Shown here: positions 34,852 to 46,500 of the stretch, piece by piece
Layout of the letters: each line of letters begins with the position of its first letter
Position numbering within the stretch: the first letter of the stretch is position 1
NCBI GenBank assembly: GCA_032358165.1
Contig: JAALGY010000002.1
Coordinates: 124,001-188,000 of the forward strand
From: Diplosphaera chodatii
Lineage: Eukaryota; Chlorophyta; Trebouxiophyceae; Prasiolales; Stichococcaceae
DNA: 64,000 nucleotides
Direction: 5' to 3'
Notes under the pieces: model-generated
Told to the model about the DNA's origin: nothing
The model's database searches: none
The model's input: only the letters and a program-made list of their open reading frames with translations
Made by a program: the position numbers and the translations under genes

Positions 34852-35421
34852 ATCCTCAAAGCAATGCAGTCGTGAAAGGCTTAACAGTCGTTCAATCGCA
34901 GGCATGATCGTTGCTCTGTCGTCTTGCGGCGCGCCTGAAAGCCCACGACCTTGCCTGCAATGCTGCGTGTGCGCAGTTATAACGGTTACGCGCCTGCACA
35001 CGTACGGCGGTCCCGCTAGATGCGCGCACATGACGCCATGTCGTAGGATTCAATACGCCATGATGATGCTTCGGAAGCCACACCAGAATAAACACCCGCA
35101 CAATCACCAGCAGTGGCAGTGAAATGGGCACCCGGACTGATAAGGCATCTCACCTATGCAGCTTGCCAAAGCGATCCACGACACTGTGCGGCACAGCAGC
35201 GCCTAACACTGTGGTCCGAGGCGCAGCCTGAGCTCGGCAGCCGCCCTGTGATGCCCCGCTGCACGCCCAGTCAGTATGGTGTATGGTATGCCTGGAGCAT
35301 GTTCGGTGGATGTTGCGAAGCTGTCTGTGTCTCTGAAGTTCATTGATGGGTCGTGTGCCTGCAAATGTCAATGATTGCAATGTTTTGGGGAAGAGGTATC
35401 ACCAGCTCATCATTGTCGCAT

Positions 35422-35450
35422 CACGTGGGATTACTAAGCGTCAACATGAC
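35422..35450 (-). promoter_or_regulatory. G-box + GTCAT-like element upstream of H1
   Basis: On the plus strand CACGTG (35422-35427) and GTCAACATGAC (35440-35450, one mismatch to the core) are 12 bp apart, about 575 bp upstream of the H1 start. Relative to the gene the order (GTCAT element first, G-box nearer the gene) is the same as upstream of K1 and K3. Confidence 0.4.
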
Positions 35451-36037
35451 GCGCATGTAGCCTGCAGGGTGGTCAATCTGACAATATGTCAGCTCAGCCA
35501 ACACAACCCTGATTCTGAGGCGTTGCTGTTGAGGAAACTATTTGCTCCGTACTGGCCACCAAAGGTCCGCTGCGCTTGAGACACACCGACCAGACTCTCT
35601 ATCTTTGTCATCCTGTGGCACGTGAGTGTGACAGTGCTGTACATCTGTGCAATGTGTGCACACCCAGGATGGTCTTGCTGTCACACCCGTTGCTTGTGTT
35701 GAGATGCTGCTCAGTTTCTTGTTGCCAGGTCCAACGCTGACAAGTGATTTTCTTTTGGCCAAGCCATGGTCTCGCATTTGCGAGTGGCTTCCACTTCAGT
35801 TTATCCAATTCATCAGACACAATTCGAGCATTCTCAACAGAACCAACAGTTTCCAGAAATCGCACGTACATATGTCGATCAGCATCAGCATACTACACGC
35901 AGTAGCCCTATAGACACTGCTTTGAAGGTCTTCAGGCATTTGCAAACAAAATCAGTATGCCGGCGTGTGCAATGTAGTGCAAGTGTTGTGACTTTGACCG
36001 TAGTTGGTTTACCTTGACATCGCCCTGTTTAACACAA

Positions 36038-39000
36038 CTAGCTGGCCAGTAGTTCCTTGGTCACGTGCCAGGGCTCGGCTACTCGTACATTGCATTGGTG
36101 TTGACAAATACATCTGCACACATCGAAACAAGTCCTGTCAGCAGTTGAAGCCGAAGAGCAGATTGGTGTTGAGTGCAGTGTCGTTGCAAAATTTGCAAAG
36201 CCTGTCAGATGCCAATCACTACATCTGCCACAGCCATCCACTCGGTTTACGGATTCATGACTTGGCTCATAATGTGTCAGAGGGAGAGTTATCAGTGAAG
36301 CAGCCTTGTTACCAGCATGCTCGTACAGCTCTTGCAGCCCGATGCCCTCGTGCCACATCTTGTCCAGCAGCCACACAGCCTTGCATTCGGAAGATGATCT
36401 GGTTGCTTTCCATGCGAGACAGGAGCAAGTGGGGCTGACATCCACTCAGCAGATTGCCACCTCCACCTCCAGTCGTGCGAATCAACTGACCAAGCACCGG
36501 CCTCGAAGCATGCTCATGCACCTGTCTTGTGTCGAGGCCCCTCATCTGTGGCCCACTGTTGATGTCCTGGTGCCTTGCCATGTCATTGAGAATGAAGCGC
36601 GTGATGAATTTGTGATGCAGATCAAGCAACATTAAATCGCCAAAACGTAGCTGATCCGCTGCCGCAGCCGCCTGCAGGCAGACACATGCAACAGCATCTG
36701 TATTCTGGTATGAACGTGAGTGTCGGAGTGCCTGCAACAGAAATGTACTCGGCACGTCTGGTGGCCTGACATCGGCCACCTCGGCATTGATCTGCCCTCC
36801 TGGCTAGATGTGAGCATGGGTGCAACTACACTTGCTCGTTACACAGCATGAATCTCTTGCGTAGACAGTGGGCAATTCACCTGCATGGCTTGTGTAATGT
36901 GGCCCGCTCCCAAGGGCTGATCAGCTGGCGCTGCTGTTAACACCCACTGCAGCTGCTGGCGACGGCAGAGGAGCACCCTGTTGAGGGTCGCCCGCTGCGA
37001 GACCAAGGCCTCGATAAGCGGCACCGCCGTGTCGTTTTGCAACCACAAGCCGGTGTGGTCCTGCATACATGGGTGGCCAAGTCACTCATACATTCTGAGT
37101 GCCTTTCAATCGTGTCAATTGCTATGTGCGTTTTGACCTGCGCATGCCGTGTGCAACCAGCAGAAGCGGATGGGCCAAGTACATACCAACCAGTCGCCTT
37201 TCTGGCAAGGCAGTTGTGAGCTCCATGAATTCACCATGGTGTTTTTGTGATGACAACTTGACACGCACCAATAGTGTCTGGTCCGGCTCTGGCAAAGGCC
37301 GTGGTGCACTGGACGGCTGCTCCAGGGCCAGCAACACTGTTCGCCACAGAGAAGGTTCCTGCTCACGCAGCCGCTTTGCCACCTGCAGGGTTACAGTGCT
37401 CAGCCACGTTCATCACTGGCACATGTGGTTTTCATTCTGTTGTCAGCATGGTGACGACCAGCAGCAGCAGGGAGTAGCTACACTTTGCCAAGCGCGGCCT
37501 TTTCTGCACCAGTGCAGCTACACCGACAAGCCATGCCACGACAGCAAGCAAGTCCACAAACAGAACGTTTTTTTTACATAACTTCCAGCCAGAAAGAACA
37601 ACTCGGTGCCAGCACACATCTGGTCCTGCACACGCTCAGCACCTCATTGAGGGGCATGTACACCTGCAAGAGTGCCGCCAGCAGCGCGCCAGGCTCCTGG
37701 GTTCTGCCGCCGCGGCTCGCAGCCGCCGCCACCGCGCCCTGCCGACCATGTGCTCTGCCTACGCGGCGACCAGCAGCGCGCCGCTGCAGGTGGTCCAGTA
37801 TCACCTGCGGATGTGTACGTTGGTCACCGAGTATGTGCCGTTGACTTGGTGGAAGTGCGTGTGATGGCGCAGTTCTGCGGCAGCCAGCCCAATGGCCGCA
37901 CCGCCAGAGCCCCGACAGAATTTTTGCACAGGCGCCAGTCGTGATTGGCACCTGAAGACACACTGTGAGGGTGCTGTGATGCCACCCCACCTGGCCGAGA
38001 TCTCTCAGGCTGCTGCCGTCCCGGCCCCTGTGCAGCTGGTCACCCACCTCGCCGAATCCCTGCTGCTGCAAGTCACGCACCACCACCGAAACCGCTTTGC
38101 GCTGTGCTGCAATTGCGTCACAGGCAGCCGGCGCCTGTTTTAAATTGGAATACTGCATCACCATTTTGAGAACGAAAGCAAGGAACCATGGCTGCAGCAT
38201 GCATATCCTTCTATTCGATGTGTATTCTGATGCACCATCAGGTGCCGGTACCCACGAAATTGTTCGCAACAAAACCCTGAATGCCGAGCACCCACTATGA
38301 GTGGGGAAGGCTGGCAGTTGCCACACCTGGCAGTAGGCTGCATAGTCAGTCGTTTTCTCGTCGTGCAGCGCACTGACTTTGACGTCCATGGCGCTGTTTT
38401 GTCGCTGCAGCAGCTCCAGTTCGTTCAGAAGCATGCTGTCAATTTGGCGCGCCTCCTCCATTTCGGCCTGCATGACCCAGCGCGAGGTTTATGTGCTGTT
38501 ATCGGTCAGGGGTCAGCACTGGCATTGCAGCGTGCATTTCTGGCACTGGCAAGAGCGTTTTTGCCAGTCACCTTGATGCGTTGGCGGCGTTTTCCCTGGG
38601 AAACACAATTTTTTGCGCGCCTTTTAGCAGCAGGGCCATTGTCGATGATCCTCTTGGGCCCTGCCCCCTCGCCTCCGAGTCTTGCAGGCTGCTGCTGTGT
38701 GGTTGCCGTCTGCACTATCACGGGCGGCGCCTGCGCAAGGCCATGAAGCGTGCCATCCTGCCCGCCCTGCGCCAGAGGAGCGTTCCAGTGTGCCTCTTGG
38801 AGAGCATGGTCGGCCGGCTGTGGCACAAATTCGACGGCCGCAGAAGGCGGCGGGCGGCAGCTCAGCGCGGGGCTGAAGCTGCTGCCGCTGCCCATGTTGG
38901 CCTGCTGGCACACCTGCTGCGGCATACCCCACCCCTGGTGCGCTGCAGCAGTGCAGCCCTGGAACGGTACATACGCTGCCTGTGAGGCTGTCACAGCAGA

Positions 39001-39356
39001 CCCACTCGGCAGCCAAGCACAGCTGCTGTTGGTGGCCAAGCTGCCTCCAGCCTCAACGGAGTACAAACCCGCTGCTTGGAACTGAGGCACACCAACAGGA
39101 GGCTGATGCGGTTGCTGCGGCTGCGGCTGTGGCTGCTGCAGCAAGCACGACAGAGCACACGGTGCGCCAAAGCTGGTGTCGACGGACTGTCGCTCACTGA
39201 GCGCCACCTCGCTGTGCAAAGTCTGCCAGCAGTCTGCCACAAAACTGCCGCCATATGGGGCAGTTTGGGGCCTGTGGCTGCCGCCATCGCTGGCCTGCCT
39301 TGCGCTGCGGTCTGGGTGATCCGGCACATCGCGGAATAAGTCGAAGTCTACATCGT
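36038..39356 (-). CDS. B1: bZIP-like transcription factor copy with atypical basic region
   Basis: The large 5' exon (about 39,356-38,558) starts after a CGCTGCAG acceptor with GDCEDDVDFDLFRDV. It has no ATG there, so a further 5' exon must exist. It continues through a Gln/Pro-rich tract to a basic region (AKNCVSQGKRRQRIK) at a GTGACT donor. The next exon (about 38,470-38,329) is the leucine zipper (ARQIDSMLLNELELLQRQNS, with the Asn typical of bZIP a-positions). Later exons read VVRDLQQQGFGEVGDQLHRG (38.05 kb), HPQVILDHLQRRAAG (37.8 kb), VAKRLREQEPSLWRTVLLAL (37.38 kb), HTGLWLQNDTAVPLIEALVS (37.05 kb), AAAAADQLRFGDLMLLDLHH (36.68 kb) and AVWLLDKMWHEGIGLQELY (36.39 kb). A last frame ends at 36,038 (NVRVAEPWH). 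The basic region keeps Asn and the distal Arg but loses the conserved Ala pair, so DNA binding may be changed. Confidence 0.6.
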
Positions 39357-40356
39357 CCTCGCAATCTCCACCTGCAGCGTGTGAGCACTATGTCAGCCAA
39401 TCCAGCACAGAATGGATGATCGTGTGTAGCACCTCGCCAGTGAACGAAATTTGGTCTGCAGCACAGCAGACGTGACGTCAACAACATCAGCGAATGTTGA
39501 CGCCCAGCAAGCATGAACGGGCCTTGGAGATGGGCATATAGCTGGCTGTCGTGACCATGGCGTTGCAGCAATCAAGATGGGGCAGGACAACTAGAGTCTG
39601 GGAGGCATGTGGCACAGCCACGTGAGGCAGGCACCAGGTACAAAGCCAGCGCGTATGCTACCAGGTGCTAACTGTGCATCGTTTGGTAAAAGCTGCGCCG
39701 AGGTCCCGCGTCTCGCAAGGACTGGGATCAGCTTGAAGTCTCTGACACGTTTCAAGGTCCCAGCTTCCATTTGGTTCGAACCCCATGCATGCTGGGTTGC
39801 AGCCAAGCTTTGCCACGTGCTTGGAGAGGTTGTCCTTGCTGTGCTCAACCTATCAGTTGCGCGAAAGCGGAAGCCAGATCCTTGGCAGCTGCCGCTGGGA
39901 AAACGAGTATGCTTGTGCGGAAACCCCAGCTGCATGCAGGCGAGACAACAGCACACCGAGAGAAAGCCGGACGCCAGAGAAGTCCTCAGAACTGACAGGC
40001 AGATCCGCCATGCGGGCGATGATGCTGTTGGGTGCCAAATGCCAGGACGTACTCTTGAGGTGATAGAGTCGGGCAAGCTGCAGTGTCTCAGGAGCTGGCA
40101 GCCTCTCACACGCAACTTTGCGACAGGTGAGGTACGGCAGCTGCCACGCAAGGCTGCAAATCTCAGCTGGGGGCAGGCTCAGGCGGCAGGGATGTGTGCT
40201 GAGCGTGAGAGGGCCATATGAGGCTTGACGCATGTCAAAGGCTCTCACATACAACGGTACGGAGGGAGACGGGGAAAGTATACAGATCTTCGAGGGTGAA
40301 CACTGAACCAGACAAGTTGCTGAGCCCCGTCGTTCCGACGGCCCGGTCATGAAAGG
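39357..40356. other. B1 upstream region, duplicated upstream of B2
   Basis: Matches 62.45-63.15 kb upstream of B2, for example the GCTGCCxAGGATCTGGC block near 39.87 and 62.73 kb on the minus strand. A minus-strand frame 40350-39853 (ICSLAWQLPYLTCRKVACER...) is open, but the B2 counterpart is not conserved as protein. It probably contains the B promoter, the 5' UTR or the missing first exon. Confidence 0.35.
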
Positions 40357-40599
40357 CTATATGTGGAAGGGCAGGTAGGCAGTGATAGGCACAATGGGAT
40401 TAGTCATCTGCCCGTCGAAGCCGGCCTCTGACGGCTCCAACATCAACATCTGCGTGCACCCGTCGGCAGACACGCGAACAATAATTTTCTCCGCGACATG
40501 AGCACCGCGCCGGTCGAAACGGGCGCCCAAACGCGAAGCAAACCGCGAAAAACCGTCGTTTTTAGCGTCCAGTGCACGGTTTCTCGTGTGACACCACAT
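40357..40599 (-). CDS. Isolated 80-codon ORF, unknown
   Basis: The minus-strand frame starts ATGTGGTGTCAC and ends TGA at 40,357. Its composition (VAEKIIVRVSADGCTQMLML, then EPSEAGFDGQMTNPIVPI) and low TGCA content differ from the surroundings, and it has no counterpart at the equivalent place after B2. It could be a real small ORF carried on an insertion. No family recognised. Confidence 0.25.
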   Translation of the reverse strand: MWCHTRNRALDAKNDGFSRFASRLGARFDRRGAHVAEKIIVRVSADGCTQMLMLEPSEAGFDGQMTNPIVPITAYLPFHI

Positions 40600-40619
40600 G
40601 GAAATTATTAGTATTGATG

Positions 40620-42005
40620 AGCAAGGGTAAAGTTCACCCGCTGCGAGGTTTTGTTGCAGGTTTTTGCCCCAGAGGGGCTCTTAGTTTGCCCGATCACGCT
40701 TAAACCCGTCACATTCCAGCCCTCACAGCGCGCCACGTCGACATTTGCGATCACGAAATTTGGTCTATAGCTCCCTGTCCGCGGCGTCTTTGCAGCCCGG
40801 CGCGTAAACACAGGCCTAGCATTTTACGCTGTTTACGATGAGCCGTAGCTCGCGGTCTGAAGTGCCTTCAATTGGGACCGACTTTTGGCAGTGATCTGAA
40901 CATCGAGATGGCCACCTCCCGTATACTGCACCAAACAATGTGACCTCTTGCACAGGCTCCTAATATGCAGTGATAGACCCTCATGCATGTCGCCGGCGGC
41001 ATGAAATGCCTCCTTGCATGTGCTCGAAGCTGTCAGCAACACGGCCCTGTACTGAAATTGCACACTGCACTTAGATGGCTACATCGTGCAAGGCACGCCG
41101 AGGGGGCATTTCAGGGCCCGAAGGGCTCCCTTGTCGCTACTTGTTCGACAGGGGTCAAGACTCGCTCAAAAAGTTGCTGAAAAACTTCCAGTACATCAGA
41201 CTAATGCTGCCTGAGTTCGTGTCTTCAAACTTCAGGCAGGGCAACGTGCCGTGGGATATCGAGGGCAACGTGTGACCCGGCAGCTTGCTTGTTGCATTGG
41301 GCCGCCTGGATCTCCAGGTCCACCAGCTAGAAACCGGGACCTAGCCATTGCTTTGCTCCCGCTGGAAGAATCCACGTGAGGCGCTTTGTATCATACATTC
41401 AACAATCCGGTCATCAAGCCACCAGTTGGCTGCATCCGATGTGGAAACCCACGAGCTGGCCAAGGTGGTGCCTTGTTGCTGCACCCTGCGCTGCTACCTG
41501 ATGCAAACCAAAGTGGCACTGCTTATATGGCAAGCCTGCCTTGCACTGTGGTACTTTGTCGCAGGTCACAAAACATCCTGCCTGTGATACTGCACGGCAT
41601 ACATGGCAATCAGCTGCAAATGCTGCTTACACATGCAAGAACGGCTGATGCCACTACGTCACTTCGCAATGCCAGCGCCGAAGGTCTCTGAGTCAAGCAT
41701 TCAACGCAAATGCGGCGGTTGACGGTGGGGACTCCAGCAGTGCTGCATCAGAGCATACAGTTGATCTGCAGGACAAAGACAGGCACTAACAGCGGAGCCT
41801 GCCACATGACCGCTACCGTGGTGGCTGCATTGTGAGCACACCGTATCATGCTCAATTGTCATGGCATGTCATACACACAGGAGCAGATGGTGTGCTCGTG
41901 GAGCGTGCACACGGTACAACACCTTTCCACGTCCATGTACACGATGGCATGCTACTCGAATAAAAAGGGCTTGGACTCCGTCCCAACGCTCCCTTTGAAA
42001 GATAG
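40620..42005. other. Region without recognisable gene; start of a dispersed repeat
   Basis: GGGTAAAGTTCACCCGCT at about 40,625 is nearly repeated at about 63,147, upstream of the B2 block end. From 40.8 to 42.0 kb nothing coding can be supported on either strand; open frames are short and lack splice-like borders. The 63-kb copy lacks most of this stretch, which accounts for the shorter spacing there. Confidence 0.4.
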
Positions 42006-42377
42006 TCACCCACCACTACTCACTCTTGCATGTCTCAGCCTGCCTGAATGCAAAAGCCACACTTTTTCTACTGACCCGTTGCATGCACCAGATGTGCAGT
42101 GTGGACCAGTCCGACATTCATCGCCAACCGACGGCAGACAGTATCTCAACGTGCTGTGGAAACACCTCCCCGAGTAGCACTCCTCGTCTTTGCCATTGCA
42201 GTCGTAGCGGTCAGGGAACTTGGCTCTGCATAGGTTGCTGGGGTATGCCTCCTTGATGCCTGTGCCATCTGTGCCCTTTACAGCAAAGTGATTACGAGCG
42301 TCATAACAGCTGCAAGTTAAGACGGTGAACAAGGGAGATACAGCCAGTGCTGTCTGGTATAGCAGGTTGCGATCCAC
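42006..42377 (-). pseudogene. D2: truncated, frameshifted Cys-rich D-family remnant
   Basis: The minus-strand frame shares KFPDRYDCNGKDEECYSGRC and CRTGPHCTSGAC with D3. An extra base in the AAAAAGTG run near the end changes the GFC ending of D3 into WLLHSG, losing the final Cys and the stop. The membrane-helix exon found in D1 is absent. Homology on the 5' side ends at about 42,308, where the plus strand becomes similar to the 3' flank of C1. So D2 is cut by a rearrangement junction. Confidence 0.55.
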
Positions 42378-43290
42378 CTATTATCTTGCTGTAAGCTTCT
42401 CCATACTGAGCCATTGGGTGCAACATCAAGTCAACCTAATGCACTCATCAACAATTCAGTATTCGTTGTAGGCTGGATGCCGGTGAACCTTGGGGAAAGA
42501 AGATGCATGATGCCACAAGGACGACAACAGATCAGCTGCATGCAGGTGAGTTTGAGGGTATGACATGTGACATGTGATTACACTGGCCCAACTTGTGGTC
42601 AACTTGACCAGAGACCCGTTTCATCTATGTCGCTTTTGCTTGGAATTTGGTATGCTGAGGTGACCATCATGGTGTCCGACTTTCAGTTTGCCGAGCACGA
42701 GGACTGTACCTTAATTTGTGAAGGGTACATGTGGTAGCTTCGTCCCTAGCGCAGCATCGCCATCAACGAGATTGAATCGCAGCTCCTTTTCCTCGACAGA
42801 GGACACAATCGGATAAGCGTCGGGGAATTAAGCAAACGAGGAGGTTGTACAGTTTATATCCCCACACATAAGCTGCAGACAGATGGCAGGGTGCTCGCGT
42901 TCAAGTAAGGCATGACAGCAGGGAAAAACTAACAATGCTCAACGCCCAAGCAACGAGAACTTGCTTGAAAGCGGGAAAGTTGGGAAGGGCAGGCCTGCCC
43001 GCGAACGAAATGCGACGCATACCAGATGTTTTGCAAACGCAGATACTACCAGGTATATGCACAGCATGCTTCGAAGCTTCCGCCATGTGGAAGTGTGCAG
43101 AAGCAGGCCTGCAGCACGTATAGCACAATGTCGCACATGAGGCGTCCCGCAGGGCGGTCCGCCACACTGCAGGCCGCCGCGCCGACGACACATACATGGA
43201 TGCGCGCTGCATTGTTAACAACATGACAGATTTGCCTGTACCGCAGTTTCCTATGTGCAGCCAGATCGCAACAGCAATTCCTTCCCTGAA
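42308..43290. other. Copy of the C1 3' flank without the C gene
   Basis: From AGCTGCA at about 42,304 the plus strand matches 5327 onward (GTGAACAAGGG, then ACTGAGCCAT and CAACATCAAGT blocks). In this unit the C coding region is gone and only its 3' flank remains, between the D2 remnant and the K3 upstream region. No ORF here is convincing. Confidence 0.55.
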
Positions 43291-43294
43291 ATCC

Positions 43295-43322
43295 GTCATG
43301 ATGACACTGCGTGATCCACGTG
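43295..43322 (+). promoter_or_regulatory. GTCATGATGAC + G-box element upstream of K3
   Basis: GTCATGATGAC (43295-43305) and CACGTG (43317-43322) are 11 bp apart, about 240 bp before the K3 start codon, matching position and order at K1. The element also shares CCGTCATGATGACACTG with T upstream regions. Confidence 0.5.
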
Positions 43323-43557
43323 ACTACATCATAATGATACAATGCAGCGGTGACCCGCATATGACCTTGGATGTGTTTGGATCGCAACGGTGACAGACAC
43401 AGTCCCCTGATTACACGATGTCGATGGCAGGAGCTCATACAGCAGAATAGGTGCAGGTGGTGCACTTGCCACTGCTCGTCCTCAATTGTGTTGGGAGCCC
43501 ATACACACACGCAAAGCCAATCTCCCTGCAGACTGCAGCAGCTGCACATCAGACACC

Positions 43558-46500
43558 ATGAAGTGCACCTGTGCTATATGCGCCGGCGACCTGGAGACAC
43601 GTCACCCTCGATATGTGCTGAATTTTGAGCAGTGCGCAAACAGCACATGCCTCGGGCGCAAGGTGGGACCCAACAGCTGGCAGGCGCCGCTGCCGTTTCC
43701 AGGCGCGGAGAGCGTGCGCAGAAAGACCAGAGCGTCATCAGCACGTGCGCCTGCGCTTCTGCTGATCATGCTGTCTCATGCAGATGTCTTGTGATGTATG
43801 TGGTGCTGCCCAGTGTGTATGGATGGGCGTATGTGCACCATTGCACCTCGACAGCAGTGTGCTGCGGTGCCTGCAGAGTATCGCTTCAGCTGCCACCTAT
43901 GCCTGGAGGAGACGAACGGGCATGCTCTTTCTTACACGTGCGCGCTCTGCGAGGCATGCCACCACTGCCGCTTGACAGCTGCAGAAACCCGGGTGCGCTT
44001 CACCAACGGAATGGTGCAACTTGACACAGGTGCGCACGTCCGATGAAAGGTGCCTGCATGCATTGCAGGCCGCCACACAGTGTCGACTGCATTCATGGAT
44101 TGCACCATCTGCTTCGCACCAGCTGGGACAGCTGGGACTCCTGGCAACTCTGCTTTTATTGCCATATGGGAACCCGCTGTAGTGCTGCAGACATGCCAAC
44201 TTACCTGCACACCGGAATGGCGTGATTCAAGACGCAATGCAGGGGCCACCAGCGAGATCAGAATGTGCGACGGCTGTGGGAAGGATGCGCATCCCGTGCG
44301 CTTTGCACTGCCGTTCTTTGCCTGCAGGTGCGCACTCGACGCAATACGATGCATAGATCGGCTGCAGGGGTGCATCGTTGCTAGACTCAGCATGCATGGC
44401 TCTCTTGCATGGCGCAACCAGTCCTGGAGCACTTCGTGGTGTGATGCAAGTGCCAGCAGTATCAGCAGATTGGGTGACTGGCTTGCTGCAATGCTCCAGG
44501 GGCTGCACAGCACGCAACTCGCAGAGGAGCCTGCTGTCAGGTCTGGTTGCTCGGCTTCCAGCCAACAAGAATCTCCGGGGAGCCGCCTCTCAGCACCTGT
44601 TCCTTTCCATACGTACGCACTCTCACTTTCCTAAAAGCTGCTGTCCTAGGTATCTCATCAAACGAACTTGAGTCAGCTGCAAAACCGCTGACATGTGGAT
44701 CTTGACCAGTGTTGGATATGACCGTTCTAGCTAGGATGCAGTTGAGCGCGCCTTCGATCTCGCAGTACTTACCGGGGGTTTGGGCATAGCAATGCCGTCC
44801 TGCATTGCAGCAAAAATTCCTTGTTGAATCGATGGTCCAGCCGCTAGCTGTGCCTTGCTGCAGTTGGAAGTACCAAGGTTGAAGGCTTGTTGCTTTCGTC
44901 CCTGCAAGCTTGGCAGGAAGCCGCTACTCCACCAAGATACAGACTTTCCCCACAAGAGCAACTTCGTTCTGTGCACAGCGGTGGGGATGCTGTCGGGCGC
45001 CAGGCGGCAGGTTAGTGAACCACCTCCGCAGCTGCACTGCTCAGCGTGTGGCGGGCATCTGGCCTCGGGGGTGCGACGCAGGCCCTCTGCTACACACTGT
45101 CAGAGTGTGCTGTGTGCACAGCAATATAATGCCAAGTGCACACAATGCATGCCGCACCAGTTGCATGGGGCCAACTTGAGGGTCAGGGCCCAGGCAGACA
45201 AGCTCCATGTGGAAAGTGCGCCACCTTTGAGGTCCAGTAGCAAGAGGCTTGCATGCCACGATGATATGGGTGCCTAAATGCATGTGTCAGCGCCTGGCAT
45301 CTTGCCCTGTGGAAAGGCAGCTTTGCAGCACTGGCTGCTGGCTCTACAGGCATACGACCAGATGTACATCGTCAACTACACGCTGTGCCAGGCATGCCAT
45401 TCGGCGCCACCTGCCGAGGTTGTGTACCATTTCAAGGGCATGTTCAAGCGGGAGACGGCAGGTGCGCGGGCATGTGCAGCTTGCCAGCTGTGCAGCATGC
45501 ATTATTGTATATGCCGTGGCTCCCTTGGGCCTACCATGCATGCAGCTGGGCAACAGCAGCAGATGAGGGCTCTTCTGGCCTGACTGTAGTGACATCGTGT
45601 GTTTGCAGCCTAATCTAGCATAGACCCCCTTGTGCATGCTGGCATTCCAGGGCACGCAGACCTGCCACACCTACAGAGATACAGCGCGCCGGTAGGGCAG
45701 CTTGGGACTGGCGGCTTCGGGAATGTGTGAGCGTTTCAACTCATCACAAGTCTGTTGTCACACTCGGGCTGCTCATGCGTCAGCCTGCTGATACATCACA
45801 ACCCGGTACCAGCCAGAGGGCTAAAAGGACACATCGTTGAATGCGGCCGGGCATGTTGGTTCGAGAGGTGCTTTCACCAAGAACGGGCTGCGATGCTTGT
45901 GTCAGGTTGAAAGTCCAGTGCGCACCCACTGCTGCAACACAGTGCAAGCAAGGCAGGCGTCAATACCTGTGGTTGTGGCTGCAACAGGAGCCAATTTCCA
46001 TACTTGGAGTGACTGGTGTGCAGGTACCTGGTGCGAGGAGAAATGACACAGCGAATGTATGCACAGAAGGTGGTGAGGATGGACAGGTGACACACTTCGC
46101 CCTTGCCCAGTGGGCAGAACCCAATTGGGATAGGTTCAGGTTGCAGATGGCAGTCTGTTCGGACGCTCTTGCACTTGGTTGATAGCTCGTGAACGTGCGT
46201 GAAACAGCCTCTGCAAGCTGGAACAGCCTCAGCAGGCATCATTAGTGCTGATGGAGGTGTTCTTGGCGGCTTGATGCAGCAACGCTATGCGGCGGCGGCC
46301 GAGGGACTTCCAGGAGGCCATCACCTTGCAGGTTTCGACAGCATGAAATGATTTTCAGCATGAAAGTCAATCAGAACAATGCGATGATGGCATGTGTATG
46401 TGTCAGTATCCAAGCGACATTGCCCCTTCACCTGTGTATACAACTATCCAGCAATTGGAGCGTCACCCGCAGAGGTGCTGCCACCCCAACATTGTGGAGT

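Noticed and set aside
38379..39085. Plus-strand ORFs opposite the B1 5' exon (and 61329-62056 opposite B2)
   Set aside because: Gln/Pro-rich and repeat-rich DNA gives open antisense frames; the minus-strand frames carry the basic region and zipper and end at good donors.
39853..40350. 165-codon minus-strand ORF upstream of B1 as a gene
   Set aside because: The homologous DNA upstream of B2 does not keep the reading frame; more likely 5' region of B.
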